Position numbers and translations under genes: made by a program. From positions 1 through 64,000 of the forward strand of contig NZ_JTHE03000023.1 of the NCBI RefSeq assembly GCF_000817775.3: a DNA stretch of 64,000 nt, written 5' to 3'. Below are positions 14,035 through 24,081 of this stretch, piece after piece (positions within the stretch are counted from its first letter, which is position 1; each line of letters begins with the position of its first letter). The DNA is from Lyngbya confervoides BDU141951 (GTDB taxonomy: Bacteria > Cyanobacteriota > Cyanobacteriia > Thermosynechococcales > Thermosynechococcaceae). Below the pieces are notes generated by a model. The model did not search any database. It was not told the DNA's origin and worked only from the letters and a program-made list of their open reading frames with translations.

Positions 14035-16797
14035 ATGAGTGTGGCAAGCAAAATAATTCTTGGCCTTTGTATCGTTTTGTTCATCGGTATTCCGGCTGGA
14101 GGTGCCCTAATCCACCTGCTCACCGAAAGCTGGTGGTTTGAAGCCCTGGGGTACAGCTCGGTGTATTGGACCACGCTCACCTGGCAGGGAATTTTAGGAC
14201 TGATCACCTTTACGCTCTACGTCACGGTCTTGGGGGTTCACTATGGACTGGCCCACCGGCTCACCCGCGATCGCCCCTATCAGTTTTTTGCCTACAGCGA
14301 GCTGCAGCCCTACTCACAATCCCTGGTCCGCAGCATTAGCCTGCTGATCATTGGGTTTGTGGCTCTGGTGGCTGCCAATAACAGCAGTAGCGCCTGGACC
14401 CGTGCGCCAGAGTTTCTCCAGGGACAGTCCTTCCACCAAACCGACCCTATCTTTAATCGCGATCTCGGGTTTTACCTGTTTCAGCTGCCCTTCCTAGAGT
14501 TGCTGCGCCAAATTTTCTTAATGCTGGCGACCTGGTCTTTGGTGCTAATTTTCTCCATTTACAGCCTGAAGGGCATCTTCACGGAGGCCAACCGTCTCTT
14601 CGAGCCCTCTTCCCTGGAACGCGGCATTAAAATCCACCTGGGCTTGGCGATCGCGGCGCTGATTCTCTTGTTAGGTTGGGGATTTTGGCTGGGGCAGTAT
14701 CATTTGCTCACCCGGCAAAGTGGGGTGGTCTTTGGGATCGGATTTACGGACTATCATGCCAGACTATTAAGCCATCGCCTGATGAGCATGGTCACGGTGG
14801 GGGTGGCGATGGCGGTCTTGGTTTCCCTGTGGCGGCGCGGGCTAAGGCCCATCATCATTGCCCTGACCCTCTTTGGCCTCGCCTTTGTCTCCTTAGAGGG
14901 GATTTATCCCTGGCTTGTGCAGTCCTTGATCGTCAGGCCCAATGAACTGGCCAAGGAAAAGCCGTTTCTGGCGCACAACATTCGCTACACCCAGGCGGCC
15001 TATCACCTGGAACAGGTGCAGAATGAAAAATATGACGTCCAGGCAGGGCTGACCCTGGATAAGCTCCAGGAGAATCAGACCACCCTGGAGAACGTCAGGC
15101 TCTGGGACTATCAGCCCCTGCTCAAAACCTATCGGCAGCTGCAAGAAATTCGATCCTACTACCGATTCCAGGATGTCGATGTGGATCGGTATCGCCTCCA
15201 GGGACAACTGCGGGCCGTCATGCTTTCCGCCCGTGAGCTAGACCTTTCCCAACTCCCTAGCCAAGCCCAAACCTGGGTCAACCAGCAGTTAAAATATACC
15301 CACGGCCACGGCCTGGTCATGAGCCCGGTGAACCAGGTCTCCACCGAAGGACTGCCCGAATTTTATATTCAAAACATTCCTCCCCAGAGCCGACTTGCGC
15401 CCCAGGTGGAGAATCCTGATATCTACTATGGCGAACTCACTCAATCGCCAATTTTTACCGGGACCACCACCGATGAATTTGACTATCCCCAGGGCAGTGG
15501 GAATGTGTTCAATCGCTATGATGGTCTGGGTGGCGTTCCCCTTGACAGCCTCGGACGAAGGCTGGCCTATGCCCTCGACCTGAGCCATCTGCAGCTGCTC
15601 ATCTCCGATTATTTCAATTCCCAAACCCGCATTCACTACGACCGACAGGTTCGGCAACGGGTGCAGCACATCGCGCCTTTCCTGCGCTACGACAGCGATC
15701 CCTACCTGGCGATCATCGACGGCAAGCTGAACTGGATTATCGATGCCTACACCACCAGCGATCGCTACCCCTACGCAGAACCCATCAACCCCCAAATCAA
15801 TGGGAATGATCGACCCGCTTCCCTCCATCGGTTAACCCAAGGCAACATCAACTACATTCGCAACGCCGTTAAAGTTGTGGTGGATGCCTACGATGGCACT
15901 GTTCTTTTTTATGTCATCGATCCCAGCGACCCGATTGTGCAAACCTATCAAAGGATTTTTCCCAATCTGTTTCGCGCCCCCACCACCATTCCAGACAGTC
16001 TGCGGCGTCATTTTCGCTACCCCGAGGATCTGTTTCGGATCCAAACCAGTCTTTTCCTGAACTACCACATGAGCGATCCCGAGGTTTTCTACAATCGGGA
16101 AGACCTGTGGCAGCTGCCCACACAGGTCTATGAAGATCAAGCGATTGTCATGGAGCCCTACTACGTCATCATGCGGCTTCCAGGGGCAACAGAGCCAGAA
16201 TTCATCCTGATTCAACCCCTAACGCCGAATCAAAAGGACAACATGATTGCCTGGATGGCTGCACGGACCGACGGCGAACAGTACGGCAAGATTATTCTGT
16301 TTAATTTTCCTAAACAGAGTCTGGTGTTTGGTCCTCGCCAAATTGAGGCTCGCATTGATCAAGACCCCACGATTTCGCAGCAGCTTACCCTCTGGAGTCA
16401 GTCTGGGTCCAAGGTCATTCGCGGCAATTTAATCATTTTCCCCATTGAGCGATCGCTGCTGTACGTTGAGCCCATTTACCTGCGCGCAGAACAGGCCGAG
16501 CTTCCCCAACTCAAGCGAGTCATTGTCGCCTACGACCAATCCATCGTGATGGCAGAAACCTTTGCTGAGGCGCTAACCCAGATTTTTGGCGAGGAAAAAA
16601 CAGCGACTCCCCCCCCCTCCGAAGATTCCGTCTCCTCTGCCTCCCCCCTGTTTGATCAGCTCGCTCAACAGGCTTTGGAAACCCATCAACAGGCCGACGC
16701 TGCTGCCCGCGCAGGGCAGTGGTCTCGCTTTGGCCAGCTGCAGCAGCGCCTGCGTGATATCTTGCAACGCCTGAATCAGAGCCCCCCATCCAGGTGA
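14035..16797 (+). CDS. UPF0182 family membrane protein
   Basis: 920 residues from ATG 14035, preceded by GAGGCAGG; a GTG at 14008 would add nine residues. The N-terminal third has seven hydrophobic segments (for example ILGLCIVLFIGIPAGGALI, IHLGLAIAALILLLGWGFW and PIIIALTLFGLAFVSLEGI). A large soluble domain follows with the usual UPF0182 landmarks: YVEPIYLRAEQ near the C-terminus, PQLKRVIVAY and the PLTPNQKDNMIAW segment. The tail is Pro/Ser/Gln-rich and ends in a short helix. The family is widespread in cyanobacteria and actinobacteria and its function is unknown. It is monocistronic. Confidence 0.95.
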   Translation: MSVASKIILGLCIVLFIGIPAGGALIHLLTESWWFEALGYSSVYWTTLTWQGILGLITFTLYVTVLGVHYGLAHRLTRDRPYQFFAYSELQPYSQSLVRSISLLIIGFVALVAANNSSSAWTRAPEFLQGQSFHQTDPIFNRDLGFYLFQLPFLELLRQIFLMLATWSLVLIFSIYSLKGIFTEANRLFEPSSLERGIKIHLGLAIAALILLLGWGFWLGQYHLLTRQSGVVFGIGFTDYHARLLSHRLMSMVTVGVAMAVLVSLWRRGLRPIIIALTLFGLAFVSLEGIYPWLVQSLIVRPNELAKEKPFLAHNIRYTQAAYHLEQVQNEKYDVQAGLTLDKLQENQTTLENVRLWDYQPLLKTYRQLQEIRSYYRFQDVDVDRYRLQGQLRAVMLSARELDLSQLPSQAQTWVNQQLKYTHGHGLVMSPVNQVSTEGLPEFYIQNIPPQSRLAPQVENPDIYYGELTQSPIFTGTTTDEFDYPQGSGNVFNRYDGLGGVPLDSLGRRLAYALDLSHLQLLISDYFNSQTRIHYDRQVRQRVQHIAPFLRYDSDPYLAIIDGKLNWIIDAYTTSDRYPYAEPINPQINGNDRPASLHRLTQGNINYIRNAVKVVVDAYDGTVLFYVIDPSDPIVQTYQRIFPNLFRAPTTIPDSLRRHFRYPEDLFRIQTSLFLNYHMSDPEVFYNREDLWQLPTQVYEDQAIVMEPYYVIMRLPGATEPEFILIQPLTPNQKDNMIAWMAARTDGEQYGKIILFNFPKQSLVFGPRQIEARIDQDPTISQQLTLWSQSGSKVIRGNLIIFPIERSLLYVEPIYLRAEQAELPQLKRVIVAYDQSIVMAETFAEALTQIFGEEKTATPPPSEDSVSSASPLFDQLAQQALETHQQADAAARAGQWSRFGQLQQRLRDILQRLNQSPPSR

Positions 16798-16923
16798 AAG
16801 CGGCCCCATATCGCATCGCGCCTCCTATTCAGCGCTGTCCCCCCCATAAATCTATCCCAGGAGACATGCAGCCAAGGTTAAGGCCTGGTAATCTTCTGAG
16901 ACCTTGTCTCCCTTGCCTGCCCC

Positions 16924-17178
16924 ATGTTGACCTATGACCCTCGGTGTAAACGGATTGGCAGCTATCTGATCGATGCGGGTCTGCTGGACCCCAATCAAGT
17001 GGATGTCATTCTGGCCGATCAGGCCCAGACCCATCTGCGGTTTGGAGATATTGCAGTGGCCAGGGGCTGGGTCAGCCCGGCAACCATTGAATTTTTGTGC
17101 AGCTACATCATTGAGCCCGAACGTCTATTAGGCAGCCCCATTAAGCCACCGGACTTTTTCTCGACCTCTCTACAATAA
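16924..17178 (+). CDS. Small protein with MshEN-like (T2SSE N-terminal) fold
   Basis: 84 residues. The sequence RIGSYLIDAGLLDPNQVDVI followed by RFGDIAVARGWVSPATIEFL shows the two-helix repeat pattern (LGxxLvxxGLlxxxQlxxAL, then RlGexLvxxGwv) of MshEN domains. Those domains form the N-terminal part of type II/IV secretion ATPases, and in several proteins bind c-di-GMP. Here the domain stands alone, as in many short cyanobacterial proteins, and has no ATPase attached. The role is unknown. The TAA stop lies at the first of two 11-bp direct repeats. Confidence 0.7.
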   Translation: MLTYDPRCKRIGSYLIDAGLLDPNQVDVILADQAQTHLRFGDIAVARGWVSPATIEFLCSYIIEPERLLGSPIKPPDFFSTSLQ

Positions 17179-17198
17179 TCAACCCTCAATCAACCCTC
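17177..17198. repeat. 11-bp direct repeat at a stop codon
   Basis: aatcaaccctc at 17177-17187 and again at 17188-17198, starting inside the TAA stop (17176-17178) of the MshEN-like gene. Confidence 0.8.
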
Positions 17199-17589
17199 GA
17201 TTGCGGGGCCGATCTGTGGGCAATCTCTATCCAGTGGCCCTCCAGGTTCTGGAACAAAATATCCCAGGGCCTGTTCCTGCATCATCGAATCCAGTAATAT
17301 GGCGCTAGCGACTTTAATGCTTTCTTGATGTTTTTTTAAGATTTTGAAGCTGCGATATTTGTCTCTAGGTGCAGGACGGGTGTCGGTGCTGACCTTTGCT
17401 GCCATGAAGGGGTCTGAAGGCCATCCTCCTAGACCGGGAACTTGACCCGCCTTCCGCAACAATGGCAGTCAGATTGTGCATGCTGAATACAACCTGCGGT
17501 GTTGCTTGAGCCATGGTCCCTTGCCCGAAGTCTCTATGGAAAGATTGTGAGCCCCAGGGACAGTTCACTTTTGATCAACTTGGTAAGTC
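17199..17589. other. Intergenic region with no recognised gene
   Basis: About 390 bases. Short open frames on the minus strand (for example 17190-17462) carry no domain I recognise. One frame, ending near 17200, reads LFQNLEGHWIEIAHRS, which faintly recalls the end of a glyoxalase-fold domain, but this is too weak to call. Confidence 0.35.
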
Positions 17590-19803
17590 ATGATTTCAAC
17601 AGTTCCTTCGCCCCAACCCGTTCCGAATTCTCCTGGTTCATCTACCGCGTCCCCCTGGCCCAGCGCCCTGTCCGAACTGAAGCATGAGACGCTGGTCATT
17701 AAGGAAGATGACTTGTTTTTAATTACCGATCCCCTGGGCAACGTGACCGGGCGCGAGAACCCAGCAAATTATGCGCCGGTCTGGCCCACCATCACTGGCC
17801 TCTTTTGCCGAGATACGCGCGTTCTGAGCCATTCTGAACTACAAATCGCCGGCTGTGCCCCGATTTTATTGGGCAACAACAGCCGCGATGGCTTTTCTCT
17901 GGAGGTGATTGCTACCAATCCCGCGATCCCTCAGGTTTTACCCGGCGAAAAGATTGGAATCCGCCGGACAATCAGCCTACGCGGTCGCCTGTTTGAAGAA
18001 ATTGAGCTGCGCAACTACTCGGTGGATCCCCTCACCTTCCAGGTGAGCCTGAGCCTGGGGGCAGACTTTCGGGATTTGTTTGAGGTGCGTCAGTTTGCCG
18101 ATCGCCCCCAACGAGGCCAGGCGCAGGTTCAACGATCGGCCCCAAACCAGCTGGAGTTTGTCTACCGGGGGCTTTGCGGACAGCACTTGAGCGCTGAGGT
18201 CACGATTACCCACAGGTCGCCCAGCGCTTGGGTGGGCAGCACCTTACTCTGGGATCTGCACCTGGGTCCCCAGGAAACGATCTGTCTTGGGTATCAGCTG
18301 ACCCCCAAAATGGATGGGGAGCCCATGTCCCAGATTGCTCCGGTTACTCATCTGGCCGAAAGCTCGCGGATTTCCCAGATCGAACAAGACCACTGGCATC
18401 AGAGGGCCACTCGCATCCGATCCAATAGTGAGCCCCTCAATGAAGTCATTGCCCAGGCGGAACAGGACATTTACCTGCTCTTGCAGTCCTTTTCTGGGGG
18501 AAAGGTTCTGGCCGCCGGGATTCCCTGGTATTCCACCCTGTTTGGCCGAGATGCGATTATTGCCGCCCAGCAAACCCTGATGCTGGATGCCACCATTGCC
18601 CGCGATACCCTCCGAACCCTGGCTCAGTTCCAGGGCCGCAGCGATAGCGATTGGCACGACGAGGCGCCGGGTAAAATTTTGCACGAGCTGCGCTTAGGAG
18701 AGATGGCACGCTGTCATGAAATCCCCCATACTCCCTACTACGGCACCATTGATGCAACGCCGCTATGGATCTTGCTGTATGGCGATTATTTTGACTGGAG
18801 CCATGACCAGGGCCTGATGGATGAGCTGTGGCCCAACGCCCTAGCTGCCATGGCATGGATCGAGTCGGCCCGCGATCGCCGCGGGTATCTGAGCTACCGG
18901 AAGCGATCCCAGCGGGGACTCGACAACCAGGGCTGGAAGGATTCTGGGGATTGTATTGTGGATGCCCAGGGCAAAATGGCCACCGGGGCGATCGCCCTGT
19001 GCGAAGTGCAAGCCTATATGTATGGTGCCTATCAGCGCATGGCCGCCCTAGCTGAGCGTCGGGCACAGTTGGATCTAAGCCGACACTGGCGCACCCAGGC
19101 GGCGGCCCTTAAGGAGCAATTTAACCAAGACTTTTGGATGCCCGAGGCCCAGTTTCTGGCCCTGGCCCTCACCGATACCGGAGAGCAAATTGACAGCATC
19201 ACCTCAAATCCGGGTCATTGTCTGGGGTCAGGAATCTTGGATCTAGACAAGGCAGAGCAGATTGCCGATCGCTTGATGGCCCCTGACCTGTACAGCGGTT
19301 GGGGAGTTCGCACCCTTAGCAGTGAATCCCCAGCCTATAACCCCATGAGCTACCACATGGGATCAATCTGGCCCCACGACAACGCTCTGATTGCCCTGGG
19401 TCTGCGTACCCTGGGTAAAACCGACGCGGCCTTTCAGCTGGTGCAGTCTCTACTGGAGATGACCCAGATGCAGAACCAAGGCCGTCCACCGGAGCTGTTT
19501 TGCGGATTTGATCGGCAAACCAAGCAGGGTCCGGTTTCCTATCCCGTTGCCTGCTCTCCCCAAGCCTGGGCCACGGGGAGTATCTTTCAGTTTTTGCAGC
19601 TGATGCTCAATCCCGTCCCGGACGCAGCCCAGCAGCGCCTCACTCTGATCCACCCGGCACTCCCGGCCACCCTCACCTCGCTGTTTGTTGGGAATCTGAG
19701 CGTCGGCAGCGCTCAAGTCGATCTGCTGCTGACCCGTCAGGGATCCCACACCCACTGCGAAGTGGTGCGCAGGAGCGGAGATCTCAGGGTAGAGATTCTC
19801 TAG
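17590..19803 (+). CDS. Amylo-alpha-1,6-glucosidase-like enzyme with GDE N-terminal domain
   Basis: 737 residues. After a Pro/Ser-rich start, residues about 30-240 match the GDE_N_bis beta-domain (DDLFLITDPLGNVTG, GLFCRDTRVLSHSELQI, LRNYSVDPLTFQVSL). The rest is an (alpha/alpha)6 catalytic region with GIPWYSTLFGRDAIIAAQQT, HELRLGEMARC, PYYGTIDATPLWILL and YHMGSIWPHDNALIA. Such enzymes hydrolyse alpha-1,6 or related glucosidic links in glycogen and glucan breakdown in the cytosol. Exact specificity varies across the family. It is a different subtype from the decayed debranching gene at 53000-53470. The stop codon adjoins a 15-bp duplication. Confidence 0.9.
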   Translation: MISTVPSPQPVPNSPGSSTASPWPSALSELKHETLVIKEDDLFLITDPLGNVTGRENPANYAPVWPTITGLFCRDTRVLSHSELQIAGCAPILLGNNSRDGFSLEVIATNPAIPQVLPGEKIGIRRTISLRGRLFEEIELRNYSVDPLTFQVSLSLGADFRDLFEVRQFADRPQRGQAQVQRSAPNQLEFVYRGLCGQHLSAEVTITHRSPSAWVGSTLLWDLHLGPQETICLGYQLTPKMDGEPMSQIAPVTHLAESSRISQIEQDHWHQRATRIRSNSEPLNEVIAQAEQDIYLLLQSFSGGKVLAAGIPWYSTLFGRDAIIAAQQTLMLDATIARDTLRTLAQFQGRSDSDWHDEAPGKILHELRLGEMARCHEIPHTPYYGTIDATPLWILLYGDYFDWSHDQGLMDELWPNALAAMAWIESARDRRGYLSYRKRSQRGLDNQGWKDSGDCIVDAQGKMATGAIALCEVQAYMYGAYQRMAALAERRAQLDLSRHWRTQAAALKEQFNQDFWMPEAQFLALALTDTGEQIDSITSNPGHCLGSGILDLDKAEQIADRLMAPDLYSGWGVRTLSSESPAYNPMSYHMGSIWPHDNALIALGLRTLGKTDAAFQLVQSLLEMTQMQNQGRPPELFCGFDRQTKQGPVSYPVACSPQAWATGSIFQFLQLMLNPVPDAAQQRLTLIHPALPATLTSLFVGNLSVGSAQVDLLLTRQGSHTHCEVVRRSGDLRVEIL

Positions 19804-19831
19804 AACAGGCCCCTCCAGAACAGGCCCTGGG
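19802..19831. repeat. 15-bp direct repeat at a stop codon
   Basis: agaacaggccc at 19802-19812 and 19817-19827, period 15, beginning inside the TAG stop of the glucosidase gene. Confidence 0.75.
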
Positions 19832-19844
19832 ATTTGGCAGATCG

Positions 19845-20174
19845 TCAGGGATCAGCGTCTGCAAAGGGCAAGGATTCGGCCTGGACCCCTTCCTCCCCCT
19901 CCAGCAGCTTTCTCAGCTTCATTCTGGGAATATAGGGCCAGCCGCCTTCTTGCTCAATATCTCGCAGCAAAGCATAGAGGGCCTGGCGGTTCGTGGGCAA
20001 TAGCCGCAAAAAAGCATCGTCTCGAATTTCGCGATGCAGCTTTTCAAGTAAGCGCAAAAGCTTGAGCAATTCAGCAAGATCTCCCTGTGCTTCGGATGCA
20101 GCTTGATGAACCGCTTCAGAGATGGATTGAAAGGAAGGAGGAGAGGAATGCAAAGGGGGAGAAGATGGGTCCAT
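19845..20174 (-). CDS. Conserved hypothetical helical protein
   Basis: 109 residues from ATG 20174; a TTG at 20207 would add eleven. The protein opens with a Ser/Pro-rich stretch, then a helical region of heptad character (AELLKLLRLLEKLHREIRD), then LLPTNRQALYALLRDIEQEG and WPYIPRMKLRKLL, and an acidic tail. No enzyme motif is present. I do not recognise a named family. It converges on the amylo-1,6-glucosidase-like gene and is divergent from the DUF1995 gene. Confidence 0.65.
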   Translation of the reverse strand: MDPSSPPLHSSPPSFQSISEAVHQAASEAQGDLAELLKLLRLLEKLHREIRDDAFLRLLPTNRQALYALLRDIEQEGGWPYIPRMKLRKLLEGEEGVQAESLPFADADP

Positions 20175-20398
20175 AGGTTCTGAAAGGGGGCCAATGCTGA
20201 CCCTCAAGATCCCTGATCCTGCGCAGGGTCGAGGGCTGGCTAAAATACTGTTCAGCTTACCAAGGAACGGAAATCACAGCCAGCGTCAGTACCTGGGGCA
20301 GGTGGATCGGATTAATCGTAACGGATTGTTTGCTCAGGCAAAGATTGGGGAACAAACTGTCGTATTCTTTTAGCCGAAAAGGTGCTACCCAAGATTGC

Positions 20399-21097
20399 AT
20401 GTCCCAGCTTCCTGAAAGCCTTGAACAGGCTGTGTCCCAATCCGTGACTGCCACCCAAGCCGCGATCGCCGCCGGCCAATCTCGGGTCCAAGTGGAGCTG
20501 GTCATTCCTGAACTCAAGCCCATGGGCATCGCTCAGCAGTTCCTGGCGGAATACCCCGAACTGGGCACTCCGTTGAAGGTGTTTTTCCCCGATGCGGGAG
20601 CGGCAGCCCTAGCCCGGCGAGACTGGGAGGGGGTTCCCTATATCCTCAAGGGAATTAAAGAGCTGCTTGAGCCTGTGCAGCCTGAGGATGCAGCCTTTGT
20701 GCTGGTGGCTCCCTCAGCGGTTGAGGTTAATGAGGCCGAGACGATTGCCAACCAAAGTGGCGATCGCCCCTATATTTTGCTCAATCCCCAACTCCAAGAC
20801 GTGAGCGGGGTCGGCATTGGCTATGCGGGGCGGCAGCTGCGCGAGCGGTTTCTCAGCACCCTTGAAACCAGCTATTATCTGTGCCCCCTCGCGGGGGGAC
20901 TCCTTTTCCGATCCTTCCCCCAACCCTGGGAGATTTATCAAGAAACCGAAACCGACGCCTATCAGCTCCTGGAGTCCAGGGAGAGTAAGCCCAGTGGGGA
21001 AGAAATTGAGGAAATTTTTGGAAAAGTGGGTGATCCCCAGGGACAAATGGGGATGCTGCAGTCCCTGACGCGCTTTCTCAAGTCCTTGAGCCGTTAA
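20399..21097 (+). CDS. DUF1995 family protein
   Basis: 232 residues from ATG 20399; the open frame can be extended to a TTG at 20330 without support. The start MSQLPESLEQAVSQSVTATQ, the segment RVQVELVIPELKPMGIAQQF, the DRPYILLNPQL stretch and the closing SLTRFLKSLSR are typical of DUF1995 proteins of cyanobacteria and chloroplasts. Plant members are linked to chloroplast functions including photosystem or low-PSII accumulation, but no biochemical activity is established. It is predicted to be soluble, without signal or membrane segment. It is monocistronic, upstream of the aminotransferase gene with a 145-base gap. Confidence 0.85.
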   Translation: MSQLPESLEQAVSQSVTATQAAIAAGQSRVQVELVIPELKPMGIAQQFLAEYPELGTPLKVFFPDAGAAALARRDWEGVPYILKGIKELLEPVQPEDAAFVLVAPSAVEVNEAETIANQSGDRPYILLNPQLQDVSGVGIGYAGRQLRERFLSTLETSYYLCPLAGGLLFRSFPQPWEIYQETETDAYQLLESRESKPSGEEIEEIFGKVGDPQGQMGMLQSLTRFLKSLSR

Positions 21098-21242
21098 CCC
21101 CCCCCAATCTGGCACCATTAACCCAGGTTTGCACTTGGCGATCGTTGATGATTTTGTGTTAATTCGTAAAAAAATTTTGGCAGCCATCCCAAAAAAATCA
21201 TTTCCACTGCGACAATCTTTAAAAACCGATTAAGGATTTGCA

Positions 21243-22412
21243 ATGAAACTGGCAGCGCGCGTACAACAGGTTCCTGCATCGTTGACCCTGGCCATTGCGG
21301 CGAAGGCAAAGGAAATGCGCGCAGCTGGCATTGATGTCCTAAGCTTCAGCGCAGGCGAACCGGATTTTGATACCCCCGATCACATTAAGGCCGCCGCCAA
21401 GCAAGCCCTTGATCAGGGCAAAACCAAGTATGGTCCGGCACCGGGAGAACCCCGGCTGCGCGCAGCCATTGCCCAGTCCCTCAACGCCCACCAAGGGCTG
21501 AATTTTCAACCGGACCAGATTATTGTCACCAATGGCGGCAAGCATTCCCTCTATGGACTGATGCAAATCTTGATCGAGCCGGGAGATGAAGTGATTATTC
21601 CTTCTCCCTACTGGCTGAGCTATCCCGAAATGGTGAAATTAGCCGGAGGCACCGTGAAATTGCTGGAGGCTAAGGCAGATAATGCCTATAAAATTACGCC
21701 GCAGCAGCTGCGAGCAGCTATAAAACCCCAATCCAAGCTATTTGTTTTTAATTCTCCCTCTAACCCCACGGGGATGGTCTACACCCCCGAGGAGGTGCGG
21801 GCCATTGCAGCGGTTTTAAGGGAGTCTGAGATTGCCATTGTCTCTGACGAAATTTACGACAAAATCCTCTACGAAGGCACTGAGCATCTCAGTCTTGCCG
21901 CCGCCGATCCCCAGCTGCAAGAGCGCACCTTCATTAGCAGCGGCTTCGCCAAGAGCTATTCCATGACCGGATGGCGCATCGGCTATCTAGCAGGGCCACG
22001 GGACGGTATCGAAGCCATGGCCCGTTTGCAGAGCCACAGCACCTCCAATGTCTGCACCTTTGCCCAGTATGGTGCGATCGCCGCCCTCGAAAGCTCTCAA
22101 GACTGTGTAGAACAGATGCGGCAGGCCTTTGCCCAGCGCCGGAGCGTCATGCTAGAGCGAGTTCAGGCCATGGCTGGCCTAGACTGCCCGGCTCCCCACG
22201 GGGCCTTCTACCTGTTCCCCTCCATTGCCGCTACGGGTCTAGATTCCCTGACCTTTTGTAACCGCCTTTTACAGGAACAGCACGTTGCCGCAGTGCCGGG
22301 AATTGCCTTTGGAAATGATGCCTGTATTCGTCTCTCCTACGCCACCTCCCTAGAGGCAATCCAGGCGGGGCTAGATCGACTGGAAACGTTTATGAACCAG
22401 GTGATGGGTTGA
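21243..22412 (+). CDS. aspC: Class I PLP aminotransferase, aspartate aminotransferase type
   Basis: 389 residues. It has the full fold-type-I aminotransferase pattern: [15 protein letters not shown] near residue 35, [11 protein letters not shown], the Tyr stacking on PLP in [33 protein letters not shown], and the Schiff-base lysine K237 in [16 protein letters not shown], with a C-terminal substrate Arg in ACIRLSYAT. This is the Ib/gamma-type aspartate aminotransferase that interconverts aspartate and oxaloacetate with 2-oxoglutarate/glutamate; some members also use prephenate. It is a cytosolic, single-gene unit. A role in aspartate and amino-acid supply is likely. Confidence 0.93.
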   Translation: MKLAARVQQVPASLTLAIAAKAKEMRAAGIDVLSFSAGEPDFDTPDHIKAAAKQALDQGKTKYGPAPGEPRLRAAIAQSLNAHQGLNFQPDQIIVTNGGKHSLYGLMQILIEPGDEVIIPSPYWLSYPEMVKLAGGTVKLLEAKADNAYKITPQQLRAAIKPQSKLFVFNSPSNPTGMVYTPEEVRAIAAVLRESEIAIVSDEIYDKILYEGTEHLSLAAADPQLQERTFISSGFAKSYSMTGWRIGYLAGPRDGIEAMARLQSHSTSNVCTFAQYGAIAALESSQDCVEQMRQAFAQRRSVMLERVQAMAGLDCPAPHGAFYLFPSIAATGLDSLTFCNRLLQEQHVAAVPGIAFGNDACIRLSYATSLEAIQAGLDRLETFMNQVMG

Positions 22413-22579
22413 TTTTGTAAACATTTCGGTGCAAATTCCGTGAACCAATGGAGGAGCCATTACGATGGGCCTGTGAGATTTATCACGGTATCTTGCTTGG
22501 GGCAACTTTAGGATAGGACCAGGGAAAGTCTATGCCTTGATCTTCCCCACCGCTAATCCACCGCCCTTGTTCTCCAACC

Positions 22580-23854
22580 ATGAGTCTCTGCATTAACCCC
22601 ACCTGTACCAAGCCGCAAAACTCCAAGGAGGATCTGTTTTGTCAAACCTGCGGCACAGAACTGCTCCTGGAAGGACGCTATCGGGTGCTACAAATGCTCG
22701 GGGCCGGAGGCTGCGGCAAAACCTATGAAGTGAGCGATCGCGACGGTTCCGTTAAGGTCCTCAAAATCTTGATCAATAACGATCCCAAATATATCGAGCT
22801 GTTTCAGCGCGAAGCCTTTCTCCTAAGCCATCTGCGTCATCCGGGCATCCCCTCGGTGGAGACCAATGCCTATTTCACCACCTTGCCCAAGGCCAGTACA
22901 GAACCCCTCCATTGCCTGGTGATGGAAAAAATTATTGGTCTTGATTTGCACAAATATCTGCGCCAGCGCGGACATCCTCTGGATCAAAAGCTAGCCTTGC
23001 AGTGGATCCGCCAGCTGGTGCAAATTTTGCAGGCCATTCATCACCAGAACATTCTGCATCGGGACATTAAGCCATCCAACATTATGCTCAAATCCGATGG
23101 GAACCTGGCGCTGGTGGACTTTGGCACAGCCCGATCCATTACCAATATTTATGACAGTGCTGGTCAGGTGCAGGCCACCCGGATTATGTCTGCCCTCTAT
23201 ACCCCCGATGAGCAAATGAAGGGGCATCCGGTGCCCCAATCGGATTTTTTTGCCCTCGGGCGCACCTTTGTGTATTTGCTCACCGGCCAAGATCTCGGAG
23301 AGTTTTACAAACCGCTAACGGCCGATTTTGAATGGCACGATGCGGTGCCCCACCTGTCGCCAGCCTTCGTGGAGTTTTTAGATCAACTGATGGCCCCGCT
23401 GCCAGCCCAGCGCCCCGCCACCGCAGAGGAGATTTTGTCCAAGCTTCAAACCCTTGAACAAGAACTGCTGCAGCCTCCATCAACCTCGGGAAATTTGGGC
23501 TATGCCAAAACCCTGCTGGCTCACCCCGAGAAACGGGAATCCCCCCTCCCTCCGGTTAACTCGGGACCCCTATCCTCCCCGCCCCCCTTTTCCGGAGCCA
23601 CAAGTGCGCCATCGAACCCGCCTAGTCCTCCGGTCTACACCGGGAATCCTCACTCCCAGGCCATTTCCAGCGACTTTCTCGCCCAGTGTCAGCTGAATCT
23701 AGCGGAACGGATTGGCCCCATTGCGGCGATTGTATGCCAGCGCACCTTGGCCCAGCGATCAACCTGGACCCAGCAAGAATTTGTCAATGCGATCGCCCAA
23801 AATATCCCCGATCCCCAGGCCGCCCAGTCCTTTCGTCAGGCTCTTGGCGGCTAG
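22580..23854 (+). CDS. Ser/Thr protein kinase with N-terminal zinc ribbon
   Basis: 424 residues. The N-terminus CINPTCTKPQN...FCQTCGTELLL has the four-cysteine zinc-ribbon typical of cyanobacterial Hanks-type kinases. The kinase domain (about 30-300) shows a Gly-rich loop (LGAGGCGKTYE), the Lys in VKVLKIL, HRDIKPSNIML, DFGTARS and an APE-like region. A Pro/Ser-rich linker follows, then a C-terminal helical domain (DFLAQCQLNLAERIGPIAAI, WTQQEFVNAIAQNI) common in this family and of unknown function. No transmembrane segment is seen. The next gene encodes a double-FHA ABC transporter; FHA domains bind phosphothreonine, so the kinase is a plausible regulator of it. Confidence 0.93.
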   Translation: MSLCINPTCTKPQNSKEDLFCQTCGTELLLEGRYRVLQMLGAGGCGKTYEVSDRDGSVKVLKILINNDPKYIELFQREAFLLSHLRHPGIPSVETNAYFTTLPKASTEPLHCLVMEKIIGLDLHKYLRQRGHPLDQKLALQWIRQLVQILQAIHHQNILHRDIKPSNIMLKSDGNLALVDFGTARSITNIYDSAGQVQATRIMSALYTPDEQMKGHPVPQSDFFALGRTFVYLLTGQDLGEFYKPLTADFEWHDAVPHLSPAFVEFLDQLMAPLPAQRPATAEEILSKLQTLEQELLQPPSTSGNLGYAKTLLAHPEKRESPLPPVNSGPLSSPPPFSGATSAPSNPPSPPVYTGNPHSQAISSDFLAQCQLNLAERIGPIAAIVCQRTLAQRSTWTQQEFVNAIAQNIPDPQAAQSFRQALGG

Positions 23855-24081
23855 AGCCGTGAACAGCGGAAATTGGTTGGGGGACAAGACGCAGGAATAG
23901 GGCGCGGGGAACACCCAGACTGGGTCGCCCCCATAAAGAAGGCCACTTTCTTAAGATACGCAAATTGAGAATCCCTGTGGCTTGACCACTCAGGCTAAGA
24001 TATTTGAACCGACACGGTCGCAGGAGTGTAGCTCGATTCACCGACTGGAGGACAGCATTAAGGGGATAACTAGGTTTAGTA

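Noticed and set aside
17190-17589. Decayed glyoxalase-like gene
   Set aside because: Only a 16-residue resemblance in one frame; too little to support.
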